Assembly: GCF_026410505.1 (NCBI RefSeq)
Contig: NZ_JAPMIU010000001.1
Span: forward strand, 186,001-250,000
Length of the DNA: 64,000 nt
From: Frateuria hangzhouensis
GTDB taxonomy: Bacteria > Pseudomonadota > Gammaproteobacteria > Xanthomonadales > Rhodanobacteraceae
Direction: 5' to 3'
In this document: one piece after another, positions 46,371-56,102 of the stretch
How the letters are laid out: each line of letters starts with the position of its first letter
How positions within the stretch are numbered: position 1 is the first letter of the stretch
Made by a program: the position numbers and the translations under genes
The notes under the pieces: generated by a model
What the model saw: only the letters and a program-made list of their open reading frames with translations
Told to the model about the DNA's origin: nothing
Database searches by the model: none

Positions 46371-47666
46371 TCAGGCGGCGCCGCCGCCCTCGCCCGCTAC
46401 ACGCTGCTGCTGCAGGTTGCCGCGGTAGATCAGATAGGGCTCGGCCTGACCTTCGATCACGGCATCGTCGACCACGACCTTGCTTACGTGCTCCAGCGAG
46501 GGCAGCTCGTACATGGTGTCAAGCAACACCTGCTCCAGGATGGTACGCAGGCCGCGCGCGCCGGTCTTGCGCTTGAGCGCCTTCTTGGCGATCGCCTGCA
46601 GCGCCTCGGGGCGGAACTCCAGTTCCACGCCTTCCATTTCGAACAGGCGCTTGAACTGCTTGGTCACCGCGTTCTTCGGCTCGGTGAGGATCTTCACCAG
46701 CGCGCCTTCATCAAGCTCGTCCAAGGTCGCCACGACCGGCAGGCGGCCGACGAACTCCGGGATCAGACCGAACTTGACCAGGTCGGACGGCTCGACTTCG
46801 GCCAGCACCTTGCCCAGGTTCTCGGTGCGCTCCTTGGAACGCACTTCGGCCGAGAAGCCGATGCCGGTGGTTTCCGAACGCTGCTGGATGAGTTTCTCCA
46901 GCCCCGCGAACGCACCGCCACAAATGAACAGGATGTTCTTGGTGTCCACCTGCAGGAATTCCTGCTGCGGATGCTTGCGCCCGCCCTGGGGCGGCACGGA
47001 GGCCAGCGTGCCCTCGATCAGCTTGAGCAGCGCCTGCTGCACGCCCTCGCCCGACACGTCGCGGGTGATCGATGGGTTCTCGCTCTTGCGCGAGATCTTG
47101 TCAATCTCGTCGATGTAGACAATGCCCGACTGCGCCTTGTCGACGTCGTAGTCGCACTTCTGCAGCAGCTTCTGGATGATGTTTTCCACATCCTCGCCCA
47201 CGTAGCCCGCTTCGGTCAGCGTGGTGGCGTCGGCGATGGTGAACGGCACGTTGAGCAGGCGCGCCAGCGTTTCGGCCAGCAGCGTCTTGCCCGAACCGGT
47301 CGGGCCGATCAGCAGGATGTTGGACTTGCCAAGCTCGACTTCATCGCTCTTCTGGCGCGATTCCATGCGCTTGTAGTGGTTGTATACCGCTACTGCGAGC
47401 GACTTCTTGGCACGGGTCTGCCCGACCACGTACTGGTCGAGGGTTTCCATGATCTCGCGGGGCTTGGGCAGGTGGCTGCGCCCGGAGGCGGCCTTCTCCT
47501 CCAGCTCCTCGCGGATGATGTCGTTGCAAAGCTCCACGCACTCGTCGCAGATGAACACGGAGGGACCCGCGATCAGCTTGCGCACTTCATGCTGGCTCTT
47601 GCCGCAGAAGGAGCAGTAGAGAATCTTGCCGCTGTCGTTGGAACGGCCTTGCCGCTCGTCGCTCAT
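46371..47666 (-). CDS. clpX: ClpX, ATPase subunit of the ClpXP protease
   Basis: 431 residues. The N-terminal zinc domain has CSFCGKS and CDECVELC; Walker A GPTGSGKT; Walker B YIDEIDKI; the pore loop GYVGED and the ClpP-binding IGF-type loop in [10 protein letters not shown]. The C-terminal sensor 2 lies in [10 protein letters not shown]. It unfolds tagged substrates for ClpP. ATG 47666 has AGGACC upstream. It is separated from clpP by 135 bases. Confidence 0.97.
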   Translation of the reverse strand: MSDERQGRSNDSGKILYCSFCGKSQHEVRKLIAGPSVFICDECVELCNDIIREELEEKAASGRSHLPKPREIMETLDQYVVGQTRAKKSLAVAVYNHYKRMESRQKSDEVELGKSNILLIGPTGSGKTLLAETLARLLNVPFTIADATTLTEAGYVGEDVENIIQKLLQKCDYDVDKAQSGIVYIDEIDKISRKSENPSITRDVSGEGVQQALLKLIEGTLASVPPQGGRKHPQQEFLQVDTKNILFICGGAFAGLEKLIQQRSETTGIGFSAEVRSKERTENLGKVLAEVEPSDLVKFGLIPEFVGRLPVVATLDELDEGALVKILTEPKNAVTKQFKRLFEMEGVELEFRPEALQAIAKKALKRKTGARGLRTILEQVLLDTMYELPSLEHVSKVVVDDAVIEGQAEPYLIYRGNLQQQRVAGEGGGAA

Positions 47667-47801
47667 ATCAGGTCCTGCTGTGTTTCGGTTGCAGCGCCAG
47701 AATAGCACAGGGCTCCGCGCCTGCTTGTGCCGGCGCGGGGCGTGTTTTCCGGCGATATGGGACGGCCGGGAACGGGCCGTCCGGGATCGGGCCGACCAGG
47801 G

Positions 47802-48431
47802 TCAGGCCGACTTGACGGTGTCGACACCGCGGCGGTCAAGCACCTGGTCGATCAGGCCGTAATCCCTGGCTTCGACCGGGTTCATGAAGCGGTCGCGCTC
47901 CATGTCGCGCTCGACCTTCTCCAGCGGCTGGCCGGTGTGGTCGACGTAGAGCTGGTTCAGGCGCTGGCGGATGTAGAGGATCTCGCGCGCCTGGATCTCG
48001 ATGTCGGTGGCCTGGCCTTGGGCACCGCCGGAAGGCTGGTGGATCATGATGCGCGAATTGGGCAGCGAGAAACGCTTGCCCTTGGCGCCTGCCATCAACA
48101 GCAGCGAGCCGGCGCTGCACGCCTGGCCGATGCACATGGTGCTGACGTCGGGCTTGATGAATTGCATGGTGTCGTAGATCGCCAGGCCCGCGGTGACCGC
48201 GCCGCCGGGGCTGTTGATATACAGGTGGATGTCCTTGTCGGGGTTTTCCGACTCCAGGAACAGCATCTGCGCGATCAACACGTTGGCGACCTGGTCGTTG
48301 ACCTCGCCCACCAGGAAGATCACCCGCTCCTTCAGCAGGCGCGAGTAGATGTCATAGGAGCGCTCGCCGCGAGCGGTCTGCTCGACGACGATCGGCACCA
48401 GGTTGAGGTTCTGGATCGGGGGCATGGCCAT
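47802..48431 (-). CDS. clpP: ClpP protease subunit
   Basis: 209 residues. The catalytic Ser is in [11 protein letters not shown], His in [10 protein letters not shown], and Asp in [12 protein letters not shown]. It forms the tetradecameric peptidase chamber used with ClpX and ClpA. GGAGAG precedes ATG 48431; the tig stop lies 67 bases upstream. Confidence 0.97.
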   Translation of the reverse strand: MAMPPIQNLNLVPIVVEQTARGERSYDIYSRLLKERVIFLVGEVNDQVANVLIAQMLFLESENPDKDIHLYINSPGGAVTAGLAIYDTMQFIKPDVSTMCIGQACSAGSLLLMAGAKGKRFSLPNSRIMIHQPSGGAQGQATDIEIQAREILYIRQRLNQLYVDHTGQPLEKVERDMERDRFMNPVEARDYGLIDQVLDRRGVDTVKSA

Positions 48432-48498
48432 GCGTGCGGTTCTCTCCGGATGAGGCCCGCCGCCTAGCGGGCCTGATGATGGTGCCTGGCAGTGTCGC

Positions 48499-49791
48499 TC
48501 AGGCGCCGGCCGGGCGCATCACCTCGTCGAAAGCCAGCTTCTGCTCGGTGGTCTTGGCGTGATCGGCCACCCACTCTGCGACCTGGTCTTCCATCACGCG
48601 GTTCTGCAACCCAGACATCATCTGGGGGTCGCCGTTATAGAGTTCAACGACCTTCTCCGGCTCCTCGTAGGTCGAGGCGATCGCGGCCAGCTGTTCGGCT
48701 ACGCGCGAGCGGTCGATCTTGAGCTCCTGCTTGCGCGCGATCTCGCCCATCAGCAGACCGGCGATTACGCGCTTGCGCGCCATCGGCACAGCCGCTTCGA
48801 TGAGCTGCGCAGGCGGCTGCTGGCCGCGCGGCACACTGCCGGCCGCGAGATTGCGCGCTTCGGCCTGCACCATCATGTTGGGCACGTCCAGCTCGCCGTG
48901 AGCCTCGGACAGCTTCTCGGCGACATGGCCCTTGAGGCGACCCATCAGCGTGGCCTTGAGCTCGCGCTCGAGGTTGGCGCGCACTTCCTTGCGGAACGTG
49001 TCCAGATTGCCGTCGGCGATACCGAACAGCTTGGCGAACTCCTCGTTCACTTCCGGCAGCTGCGGCGCCTGCACCTTGATGATCTTGAAGTCGACCTGGG
49101 CGGTCTTGCCGGCCAGCTGCGCGTTGCCGAAGTCGGCCGGGAAGGCGATTTCGGTATCGAACTCGTCATCCGCCTTGCGCCCGGTCAGCGCCTCGTCCAA
49201 CGCCTTGAACAGCGTGCCCGAGCCGAGCACGCTGCCGGCGCGCTCCAGGCCTTCGGTCGGGAAGCGGTAGTCGTCGGCGGTGGCGGCGTACTCGAACATC
49301 ACGAAATCGCCCTCGGCCGAGGCGCGCTCGACCGGGTCGAAGCTGCGGCGCTGCAGGCGCAGGGTCTCGATCATCTTCTCGATGTCGGCATCGGTCACTT
49401 CGGAAACCGGGCGGGTGATCTCGAGCGCCGCCACGTCGACCTCAGGGAACTCGGGCATCACCTCGAACGTGGCCGTGTAGGCGATCTCGCCGTTTTCGGC
49501 CGCGCCGGTCGTATCGATCGACGGATTGGCGACCGGACGCAGGTTTTCCTTCTCGAACGCCTCGCGCAGCGTGCTGCCGATGAGGTCGGACAGGACTTCG
49601 CCACGCACCTGCGAGCCGAAGCGCTGCTGGATCACGGTGGCCGGCACCTTGCCCGGGCGAAAGCCCTTCAGGCGCACCGTGCGGCCCATCTCGGCGATGC
49701 GCGCGCTGACCTGCGACTCCAACCGATCCGCCGGAAACCGCACCGTGAGCTTGCGCTCGAGCTTGCCGACGTTCTCAACCGAAAACTGCAT
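48499..49791 (-). CDS. tig: Trigger factor
   Basis: 430 residues. The ribosome-binding N-terminus holds [18 protein letters not shown] (the signature loop), the central FKBP-like PPIase domain is at about 155-240 ([10 protein letters not shown]), and a helical C-terminal chaperone arm follows. It meets nascent chains at the ribosome exit. AGGAG lies five bases upstream of the ATG. It is first in tig-clpP-clpX. Confidence 0.97.
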   Translation of the reverse strand: MQFSVENVGKLERKLTVRFPADRLESQVSARIAEMGRTVRLKGFRPGKVPATVIQQRFGSQVRGEVLSDLIGSTLREAFEKENLRPVANPSIDTTGAAENGEIAYTATFEVMPEFPEVDVAALEITRPVSEVTDADIEKMIETLRLQRRSFDPVERASAEGDFVMFEYAATADDYRFPTEGLERAGSVLGSGTLFKALDEALTGRKADDEFDTEIAFPADFGNAQLAGKTAQVDFKIIKVQAPQLPEVNEEFAKLFGIADGNLDTFRKEVRANLERELKATLMGRLKGHVAEKLSEAHGELDVPNMMVQAEARNLAAGSVPRGQQPPAQLIEAAVPMARKRVIAGLLMGEIARKQELKIDRSRVAEQLAAIASTYEEPEKVVELYNGDPQMMSGLQNRVMEDQVAEWVADHAKTTEQKLAFDEVMRPAGA

Positions 49792-49861
49792 GACGACTCC
49801 TGGTGACTCTCGTGATGGGCCGGCGTGCGGGCCGGCCTTTGCAAAAAAAATTCAAAGGGAA

Positions 49862-49947
49862 TGGTGCGAAAGGAGGGACTCGAACCCTCACGGGGGTTAC
49901 CCGCCAGAACCTAAATCTGGTGCGTCTACCAGTTCCGCCACTCTCGC
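49862..49947 (-). tRNA. tRNA-Leu (anticodon TAG)
   Basis: 86 bases with the long class II variable arm (GCGGGTAACCCCCGT region). Acceptor GCGAGAG/CTTTCGC, anticodon loop TTTAGGT (TAG), T-loop GTTCGAGTC, encoded ACCA. It lies 70 bases upstream of tig on the same strand. Confidence 0.97.
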
Positions 49948-50260
49948 TCGCGCCTGCGGACGGGAAGCGGCGGATCCCATACGGAATTCGGCCAAGCGCC
50001 CTGCCCCGCTAAGTCGATGATTCCCTTGCGCCAAAGCAGGGCATTTTACGGTTGCCCGGCCGGACAGCACAAGCCGCCCGCTTTCAATGATGAAGCACTC
50101 CGCCAGGGCGGCGTTCGCCGCTCTCTACCTTTGGGGGGAGGGTTGGTGTGAGGGGCCAAGGCTAGCCGGGAGCGCCATCGAAGTGGGACCCGGAAGGGAG
50201 TTTCCCGCGAGCCCCTGTTCCTCAGCCTGACCCTTTCCCGGGAGATGGGACAACGCAGAG
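49948..50260. other. 310-base stretch between tRNA-Leu and the tRNA cluster terminator
   Basis: I see no gene. It must contain the tRNA-Leu/tig promoter. It contains decayed fragments of the CCCTC/GAGGG repeat type (GGGGGGAGGGTTGGTGTGAGG at about 50129-50150 and CCCTTTCCCGGGAGATGGG at about 50231-50249), related to the repeat at 12829-12996. Confidence 0.5.
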
Positions 50261-50300
50261 CTGAAAAGAAAACAGGCGCCCGGTTTCCCGAGCGCCTGTC
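50261..50300 (-). terminator. Terminator of the tRNA cluster
   Basis: On the minus strand ACAGGCGCTCGG, a GAAA tetraloop and CCGGGCGCCTGT, then TTTCTTTTC: a near-perfect 12-pair stem closed by a GNRA loop, six bases beyond tRNA-Lys. Confidence 0.93.
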
Positions 50301-50305
50301 TTTAT

Positions 50306-50381
<76 letters not shown>

Positions 50382-50396
50382 TTGAAACTTACAAAT

Positions 50397-50474
50397 TGGG
50401 GTGAGCGATGGGATTCGAACCCACGACATCCGGAATCACAATCCGGGACTCTAACCAACTGAGCTACGCCCACC
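50397..50474 (-). tRNA. tRNA-His (anticodon GTG)
   Basis: 78 bases counting the extra 5' G (position -1) opposite C73, as tRNA-His requires. Acceptor GTGGGCG/CGCTCAC with one G-T pair, anticodon loop TTGTGAT (GTG), CCCA end encoded. Confidence 0.96.
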
Positions 50475-50489
50475 ATAAAACAATGAATC

Positions 50490-50566
50490 TGGCGCGCCCG
50501 ACAGGAATCGAACCTGCAACCGTCGGCTTAGAAGGCCGATGCTCTATCCGGTTGAGCTACAGGCGC
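50490..50566 (-). tRNA. tRNA-Arg (anticodon TCT)
   Basis: 77 bases. Acceptor GCGCCTG/CGGGCGC, anticodon stem TCGGC/GCCGA, loop CTTCTAA (TCT), encoded GCCA. Confidence 0.97.
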
Positions 50567-50588
50567 ATGTCCGAAGCATAACGCCTGC

Positions 50589-50665
50589 TGGTCGGGGCAG
50601 AGGGATTCGAACCCCCGACATCCAGCTCCCAAAGCTGGCGCTCTACCAGACTGAGCTATACCCCG
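50589..50665 (-). tRNA. tRNA-Pro (anticodon TGG)
   Basis: 77 bases. Acceptor CGGGGTA/TGCCCCG, anticodon stem CCAGC/GCTGG, loop TTTGGGA (TGG), encoded ACCA. Confidence 0.97.
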
Positions 50666-50833
50666 TAGCAAACCTGCGTGGAACGCATTTCGCGTACCGA
50701 AGCCCTCGAATGCTACGGGCGACGCATCACCTCGTCAATCCGTATCCAGCGCACCGGAAATCCATTCCGGCCCCATCGGGCCGCGGCGCCGATGGACAAG
50801 TCATGGTGCGAACATCATGCCTTGCAGTTGTAA

Positions 50834-50910
50834 TGGTGCGCCCGGAGAGATTCGAACTCCCGACCACCAAGTTCGTAGCCTGGTACTCTATCCAACTGAG
50901 CTACGGGCGC
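50834..50910 (-). tRNA. tRNA-Arg (anticodon ACG)
   Basis: 77 bases. Acceptor GCGCCCG/CGGGCGC, anticodon loop CTACGAA (ACG, read as ICG), encoded ACCA. It is first in the cluster, with 168 bases before tRNA-Pro, so the rest may also have an internal promoter. Confidence 0.97.
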
Positions 50911-50973
50911 ATGGTAAAACTCGTCTGCCTTGGCGCCACCGCCGAAGTGGTGGGTGCCGAAGCAAGAAGCGGA

Positions 50974-51002
50974 ATTATTCAGATTGGACGCGGGTTCGTC
51001 AA
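50974..51002 (-). promoter_or_regulatory. Strong promoter of the tRNA cluster
   Basis: On the minus strand, -35 TTGACG (50997-51002), exactly 17 bases, and -10 AATAAT (50974-50979), each five of six to consensus, followed by a GC-rich start region (CCGC) typical of stringently controlled stable-RNA promoters. The leader to tRNA-Arg is about 57 bases. Confidence 0.8.
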
Positions 51003-51068
51003 CACCTTTTTCAAGAAATCTTCGCTTTCGATACCGCGAGAAACTCAATTTCGCCCGCAAGCATTCCC

Positions 51069-51084
51069 GTTTGGACGTCCAAAC
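51069..51084. repeat. Perfect 16-base palindrome
   Basis: GTTTGGACGTCCAAAC, upstream of the tRNA promoter and downstream of the ftsH terminator. It could be a binding site for a dimeric protein. Confidence 0.5.
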
Positions 51085-51110
51085 CAGGGACCTTTCGCGC
51101 AACGGAATGA

Positions 51111-51139
51111 CGCTCTCCCCTGCATCGCAGGGAAGAGCG
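51111..51139 (-). terminator. Stem-loop after ftsH
   Basis: CGCTCTTCCCTGC, GAT loop, GCAGGGGAGAGCG with one T-G pair, 12 bases beyond the ftsH stop; little T tail. Confidence 0.7.
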
Positions 51140-51150
51140 CAGACGGAGCC

Positions 51151-53094
51151 TCAGCCGTGCGGCTGCGTGGCAGGGTCGCCCAGCTTGGGGGAACCCGCAT
51201 CGCCGCGCGGCGGCAGGTTCGGCGGCACCGAGCCGCCAGAGGATGGCTTGGACCAGTCCGCCGGCTCGCCCGGTTCGCGCCCGGCCATGATGTCGTCGAT
51301 CTGGCGCGCATCGATGGTTTCGTACTGCAGCAACGCGTCGGCCATTACGTGCAGCTTGTCCATGTTGTCGGTCAACAGTTGCTTGCTGCGCGCGTAGGCA
51401 CGGTCGAGGATCTCGCGGATCACCTCGTCGATCCGGCGCGCGGTCTCGTTGGAGACATTCTTGTGCTGGGTCACCGACCGGCCCAGGAAAACCTCGTCCT
51501 CGTCCTCGCCGTAGGTCACCGGGCCCAGCTCGTCGGACAGGCCCCATTTTGTCACCATGTTGCGCGCCATCTTGGTGGCCCGCTCGATGTCGTTGGAGGC
51601 GCCCGTGGTGACCTTGTCGGCGCCGAAAATCAGTTCCTCGGCCACGCGTCCGCCATACAGCGAACAGAGCTGCGATTCGATCGCCACGCGATTGATCGAG
51701 TATTTGTCGCCCTCGGGCAAGTACATGGTCACGCCCAGCGCGCGACCGCGCGGGATGATCGTGACCTTGTAGACCGGGTCGTGTTCGGGCACCAGGCGGC
51801 CGATGATGGCATGGCCGGCCTCGTGGAAAGCGGTGAGCTTCTTCTCGTCCTCGCTCATCGCCATCGAGCGGCGTTCGGTGCCCATCAGGATCTTGTCGCG
51901 CGCCTTGTCCAGGTGGCCCATGCGCACCTCGCGCGCGTTCTCGCGCGCGGCGAACAGGGCTGCCTCGTTGACCAGGTTGGCCAGGTCCGCGCCGGAGAAC
52001 CCCGGCGTGCCGCGCGCGATCACCATGGGATTGACGTCGCTGGCGGTGGGCACCTTGCGCAGGTGTACCTTCAGGATCTGCTCACGCCCCTTCACGTCCG
52101 GCAACCCGACCACCACCTGGCGGTCGAAGCGGCCCGGGCGCAGCAGCGCCGGATCGAGCACGTCGGGACGGTTCGTCGCGGCGATGACGATGATGCCCTC
52201 GGTGCCCTCGAAGCCGTCCATCTCCACCAGCAACTGGTTGAGGGTCTGCTCGCGCTCGTCATGCCCACCGCCGAGGCCAGCGCCGCGATGGCGACCGACC
52301 GCGTCGATCTCGTCGATGAAGATGATGCAGGGCGCATGCTTCTTGGCCTGCTCGAACATATCGCGCACGCGGCTTGCGCCCACGCCCACGAACATCTCCA
52401 CGAAATCCGAGCCGGAAATCGAGAAGAACGGCACCTTGGCCTCGCCCGCGATGGCCTTGGCCAGCAGCGTCTTGCCGGTGCCCGGTGGGCCGACCATCAA
52501 CACGCCGCGCGGAATCTTGCCGCCCAGCTTCTGGAACTTGCCCGGATCGCGCAGGAATTCGACCAGTTCGCCGACCTCCTCCTTGGCCTCGTCGCAGCCG
52601 GCCACGTCGCTGAAGTTGACCTTGACCTGGTCCTCGCCCTGCAACTTGGCGCGCGAGCGGCCGAAGCTCATCGCCCCGCGCCCGCCGGCGCCGGCCTGCA
52701 TCTGGCGCATGAACCAGATGAACACGCCCACGATCAGGATGATCGGCAGCCAGTTGATCAACAGGCCCAACAGCGAGAAGCCGTTGTTGGAAGGCTCCTG
52801 GCTCACCACCACGTTCTTGTCCTGCATCTGCTTGACCACCCCGTTGGTGGAAAAGCCGAGCACGGGCGCAACGGTGCGGAAGGCGCTGCCGTCCTTCAGT
52901 TTGCCGGTGATCGTGGCCGGGTTGTCGGCACTGATCGTGGCGCTGGCGACGTTGCCGCTGTCCACGCTCTGCACGAAGCTCGAGTAAGGCAGGTCGGACG
53001 AGGAGCCGCCATGCGGATTGAAGCTCTGGAACACGGTCAGCAGGACCACCGCGATGATCAGCCAGAGCAACAGGTTTTTCGCCATTTCGTTCAT
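51151..53094 (-). CDS. ftsH: ATP-dependent zinc metalloprotease FtsH
   Basis: 647 residues. Two membrane segments ([15 protein letters not shown] near the start and [17 protein letters not shown] at about 110) flank a periplasmic domain; AAA+ module with GPPGTGKT and FIDEIDAV; zinc site HEAGH with the later Glu/Asp ligand region. It degrades membrane proteins, LpxC and sigma-32. Its ATG overlaps the rlmE stop (ATGA), so the pair is coupled as in E. coli. Confidence 0.97.
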   Translation of the reverse strand: MNEMAKNLLLWLIIAVVLLTVFQSFNPHGGSSSDLPYSSFVQSVDSGNVASATISADNPATITGKLKDGSAFRTVAPVLGFSTNGVVKQMQDKNVVVSQEPSNNGFSLLGLLINWLPIILIVGVFIWFMRQMQAGAGGRGAMSFGRSRAKLQGEDQVKVNFSDVAGCDEAKEEVGELVEFLRDPGKFQKLGGKIPRGVLMVGPPGTGKTLLAKAIAGEAKVPFFSISGSDFVEMFVGVGASRVRDMFEQAKKHAPCIIFIDEIDAVGRHRGAGLGGGHDEREQTLNQLLVEMDGFEGTEGIIVIAATNRPDVLDPALLRPGRFDRQVVVGLPDVKGREQILKVHLRKVPTASDVNPMVIARGTPGFSGADLANLVNEAALFAARENAREVRMGHLDKARDKILMGTERRSMAMSEDEKKLTAFHEAGHAIIGRLVPEHDPVYKVTIIPRGRALGVTMYLPEGDKYSINRVAIESQLCSLYGGRVAEELIFGADKVTTGASNDIERATKMARNMVTKWGLSDELGPVTYGEDEDEVFLGRSVTQHKNVSNETARRIDEVIREILDRAYARSKQLLTDNMDKLHVMADALLQYETIDARQIDDIMAGREPGEPADWSKPSSGGSVPPNLPPRGDAGSPKLGDPATQPHG

Positions 53095-53741
53095 GCGCGG
53101 GTCTCGTCCGTTGGCCCACCGCCGGGTTTCCGTCCCGTGGCGAGCGCGTACACCTCGCGCGAACGTGCGCGCGAGGCCTTGGGTTTACGCATGGTTACGC
53201 GCGCAAACTGCGCGCGCAAGTTGCGCAGATAGTCATCGAATCCAGCGCCCTGGAACAGCTTGATCAGGAATGCGCCGCCCGGCTTGAGCCATTGCCGGGA
53301 GAAATCCAGCGCCAACTCGGCCAGATCCATCGCCCGGATCTGGTCGGCCAGCGCCACACCACTCATATTGGGGGCCATGTCCGACAGTACAAGATCGACC
53401 GCCTGGCCGCCCAGGTGCTGCTCCAGCTGGCGCAGGACGGCCTCCTCGCGGAAGTCGCCCTCGATGAAATCCACGCCCGCGATGCCCTGCATCGGCAGGA
53501 TATCCAGTGCTATCACCGTGCCGCTGTCGCCGATGCGCTGGCGCACGAGCTGGGACCAGCCCCCCGGCGCCGCGCCCAGGTCGACCACGCGCATGCCTGG
53601 CTTGAGCAGTCGATCGCGCTCGATCAGCTCCTCCAGTTTGAACACGGCGCGCGAGCGCAACCCCTCGGCCTGCGCTCTCTTCACGTAGACGTCGTCGAAG
53701 TGCTCCCGAAGCCATCGGGAGCTGCTTTTGCTGCGGGCCAT
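53091..53741 (-). CDS. rlmE: 23S rRNA 2'-O-methyltransferase RlmE (FtsJ)
   Basis: 216 residues. SAM motif [12 protein letters not shown], and the K-D-K-E tetrad: Lys near SRAVFKLEE, Asp in [12 protein letters not shown], Lys in FLIKLFQG, Glu near SREVYALA. It methylates U2552 of 23S rRNA. I use [10 protein letters not shown] at 53741 as the start. It is divergent from yhbY with 82 bases between, a conserved arrangement. Confidence 0.96.
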   Translation of the reverse strand: MARSKSSSRWLREHFDDVYVKRAQAEGLRSRAVFKLEELIERDRLLKPGMRVVDLGAAPGGWSQLVRQRIGDSGTVIALDILPMQGIAGVDFIEGDFREEAVLRQLEQHLGGQAVDLVLSDMAPNMSGVALADQIRAMDLAELALDFSRQWLKPGGAFLIKLFQGAGFDDYLRNLRAQFARVTMRKPKASRARSREVYALATGRKPGGGPTDETRA

Positions 53742-53823
53742 GCGGCAGGGGCCACCGAAGGGAGGGATGGCCCGCATGATACCCTTTACGCCCCCCCGAC
53801 CGCGAATTGTGGACCCTCCCCGC

Positions 53824-54120
53824 ATGCCGATCTCCCCCTCCCAGCAGCGCTATCTGCGCAGCCTTGCCCACGACCTGCACCCGGTGATCATGCTCGGCGC
53901 CAAAGGCGCGACGCCCGCCGTGCTCAAGGAACTGGACCTGGCGCTCAGCCATCACGAGCTGGTCAAGGTGAAGCTTTCCGGCGGGGACAAGGACGAGCGC
54001 GAGACGCAGATCGCCTATCTCGCCGACGGCACCGGCGCCGATACCGTGCAGCAGATCGGCCACACCGTCACCCTGTTCCGCCGCAACGAAGACGAGCCCA
54101 AGCTCGCCCTGCCCCGCTGA
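53824..54120 (+). CDS. yhbY: CRS1-YhbY-type RNA-binding protein YhbY
   Basis: 98 residues. CRM domain: [22 protein letters not shown] with the GxxG loop, [12 protein letters not shown], and [11 protein letters not shown]. It associates with pre-50S ribosomes. The frame extends upstream to 53728, but the family start is [10 protein letters not shown]. The next gene starts within the stop (TGATG). Confidence 0.94.
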   Translation: MPISPSQQRYLRSLAHDLHPVIMLGAKGATPAVLKELDLALSHHELVKVKLSGGDKDERETQIAYLADGTGADTVQQIGHTVTLFRRNEDEPKLALPR

Positions 54121-54509
54121 TGGATCTTTCGCTCGAACGCCCCGAGGGCTACCTGTTCATCCGTCGCGTGGGCGAGCGGTCGATCACGGTGGTCGACCGG
54201 GAGCTTCGGGCGAGTTTCCTGCTGGCACCGGACCGGCTGGTCGAAAGCTGGCCGGTCGACGATGTGGCGGCGCTGGACGAAGGCGCAGGCGAGAGCGTGC
54301 GCGTACTGGAGCCCGAACTGGTGCTGCTCGGTACCGGCGTTCGCCAGCGGTTCCCGTCGGCGGCGTTCATGGCCGGCTTCCTGCGCAAGGGCGTCGGCAT
54401 CGAAGTGATGGACAACGCGGCCGCCGCGCGGACCTACGACCTGCTCGCCGGCGAGGGGCGCCGCGTGGTGGCGGCCTTCATTCTCCCGCCCGCCGAACCG
54501 GCGGGCTGA
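54120..54509 (+). CDS. Mth938-like (DUF498) protein
   Basis: 129 residues. The Mth938/NDUFAF3-like fold is suggested by VVDRELRASFLLAPDRLVESWP, LLGTGVRQRFPSAAFM, KGVGIEVMDNAAAARTYDLLAGEGRRVVAAFILP. Bacterial members are uncharacterised; the mitochondrial relative NDUFAF3 assists complex I assembly. It overlaps the yhbY stop by one base (TGATG), so it is co-translated. Confidence 0.88.
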   Translation: MDLSLERPEGYLFIRRVGERSITVVDRELRASFLLAPDRLVESWPVDDVAALDEGAGESVRVLEPELVLLGTGVRQRFPSAAFMAGFLRKGVGIEVMDNAAAARTYDLLAGEGRRVVAAFILPPAEPAG

Positions 54510-54547
54510 AGCCGACGACCTGTGGCGCGCGTTTGCCCGGAACGCGC

Positions 54548-55399
54548 TTACCGCGCAGGCAGATAATCCAGTGGATCGACTGGATTGCCGTTGCGCCGGA
54601 TCTGGAACTGCAATTCGTTCCGCGGTGCTCCGGTCGACCCCATCTCGGCGATGAGCTGTCCGGCGCTGACCCGCTGCCCTTCCTTTACCAGGCGCTTGCG
54701 GTTGTGGCCGTACGCGGAAAGAAAGTCGTCGTTGTGCTTGATGATGATCAATTCGCCGTAACCAACTAGGCCATTGCCGCTGTAGACCACCACGCCGCCG
54801 GCGGCCGCACGCACGGGGTCGCCGGCCTCGCCGGCCAGCTCGATACCCGGAATCGCATCGCCACTCTGGAATTTCTTGATCAGCGTGCCGTCCGCCGGCC
54901 AGCGCCAGGTCACGCCGCCTGCCGTATGCGTGGCGCCTTTCGGCGGCCGAACCACGGGCGTGGCGGCCGGTGTGACCGGCTTGGCCACCGTGGCCGCGCC
55001 AGCCACCACCACTGCCTGACGCGAAGGAGCCGGGGCGACGGGCTTGAATACCGGCGTCGAGCCGGCGCTCGCCCGCGGCGCGGTCTTCACCGGCGACCGC
55101 TTGCTGACCGCCTGGCTCCGCCCGCGCGACAGGCGCAGGACCTGCCCGGGCCAGATCGTGTAGGGGGAATCGATGCCATTCCAGGCGGCGAGGTCACGAA
55201 AATCGAGTCCGTTGCGGAAGGCAATCGAATAGAGCGTGTCTCCGCGCACCACGCGATAGCTTCCCGTCGCAGGCCGCACGACCTTGGCCGCGCGCGATGG
55301 CGCGGAACGCCCATTGGGCTGGACCACCACCGACCGGCCGCAAGCCGCCAGGAGAAGCGCGGCCAGGCACGCCGCCGCGAAACGCATCCATTTCTTCAT
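54548..55399 (-). CDS. nlpD: NlpD-like amidase activator, LysM-LytM lipoprotein
   Basis: 283 residues. Lipoprotein signal (AAACLAALLLAAC), one LysM domain (YRVVRGDTLYSIAFRNGLDF, WPGQVLRL at about 48-92), a Pro/Ala/Val-rich linker, and a C-terminal LytM (M23) domain. The zinc ligands are not complete: GIELAGEAGD lacks the usual His/Asp set and the HxH motif reads LQFQI. That fits NlpD, which activates the AmiC amidase during cell division rather than cutting murein. Start MKKWMRF at 55399; ATG 55411 is possible. No rpoS follows; the neighbour converges instead. Confidence 0.92.
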   Translation of the reverse strand: MKKWMRFAAACLAALLLAACGRSVVVQPNGRSAPSRAAKVVRPATGSYRVVRGDTLYSIAFRNGLDFRDLAAWNGIDSPYTIWPGQVLRLSRGRSQAVSKRSPVKTAPRASAGSTPVFKPVAPAPSRQAVVVAGAATVAKPVTPAATPVVRPPKGATHTAGGVTWRWPADGTLIKKFQSGDAIPGIELAGEAGDPVRAAAGGVVVYSGNGLVGYGELIIIKHNDDFLSAYGHNRKRLVKEGQRVSAGQLIAEMGSTGAPRNELQFQIRRNGNPVDPLDYLPAR

Positions 55400-55461
55400 G
55401 CCGGGCAGCATACCCAGCCGCCACGCCGATTTCACGGAACGCCCAATGGACCGCTCGCCAC

Positions 55462-56070
55462 TCAACGCGCCAGGATCCACCAGGCCAGCAACAACACCAG
55501 CAGGACGATCGCCGCCCAACCGATGCGCTCGATGTGCTTGTGCAACAGCCGCTCGGCACGTTCGCCGAACCAGCGAATCAACAGCGCCAGCAGCCACACG
55601 CGCTTGCCGCGCCCGACCGCCATGCACAGCAAAAACGGGATCACCGGCACGCCGACGATGCCCGAGGCCCAGGTGACGAACTTCATTGGCACCACCGGCT
55701 GCAGTGCGGCCAGCGCCAGCACTAGCAGCAGGCCCAGCCAGTGCTGGTCCATCTGCGCACGCAGGCTCGCCACGCCCTGCTCGATCGGCTCGAGCAGGTG
55801 CAGCGATGCCAGCAACGGCTGCAGCGCCTGGAACGCCCAGTGCCCCAGCGCGTAGCCGACCAGCGAGCCGAGCAGCGAGAACAGCAGGCTGACGTTGGCG
55901 TAGAAGAAGGCCTTCTGCCGCTTGCCCAGCATCATCGGCGCCAGCATCACTTCCGGCATGATCGGAAAGATGAAGGCCTCGACGAAGCTCAGTCCGCACA
56001 GGTAGTAGACAGCCCTTGGATCGCGCGCCCAGGTGAGTGCGCGCGAGTAAAGCGCTCCGAACAGGCGCAT
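55462..56070 (-). CDS. yqaA: YqaA-family (DedA-like) membrane protein
   Basis: 202 residues. Membrane segments and the DedA-type core EAFIFPIMPEVMLAPMML, GSLVGYALGHWAF, and MKFVTWASGIVGVPVIPFLL are clear. DedA-superfamily proteins are linked to lipid carrier (undecaprenyl phosphate or phosphatidylethanolamine) transport; YqaA itself is uncharacterised. AAGGAA precedes the ATG. It lies between pcm and nlpD. Confidence 0.9.
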   Translation of the reverse strand: MRLFGALYSRALTWARDPRAVYYLCGLSFVEAFIFPIMPEVMLAPMMLGKRQKAFFYANVSLLFSLLGSLVGYALGHWAFQALQPLLASLHLLEPIEQGVASLRAQMDQHWLGLLLVLALAALQPVVPMKFVTWASGIVGVPVIPFLLCMAVGRGKRVWLLALLIRWFGERAERLLHKHIERIGWAAIVLLVLLLAWWILAR

Positions 56071-56102
56071 CTAGCGGATTCCTTCTCGCGGGTGGGGCGT
56101 CA

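Noticed and set aside
49817-49838. Hairpin GGCCGGC...GCCGGCC between tRNA-Leu and tig as a terminator
   Set aside because: On the minus strand the T run precedes the stem instead of following it, so it does not fit an intrinsic terminator for tRNA-Leu.
50539-53232. 897-residue open frame on the plus strand
   Set aside because: Runs through four tRNA genes and antisense to ftsH; composition artefact.
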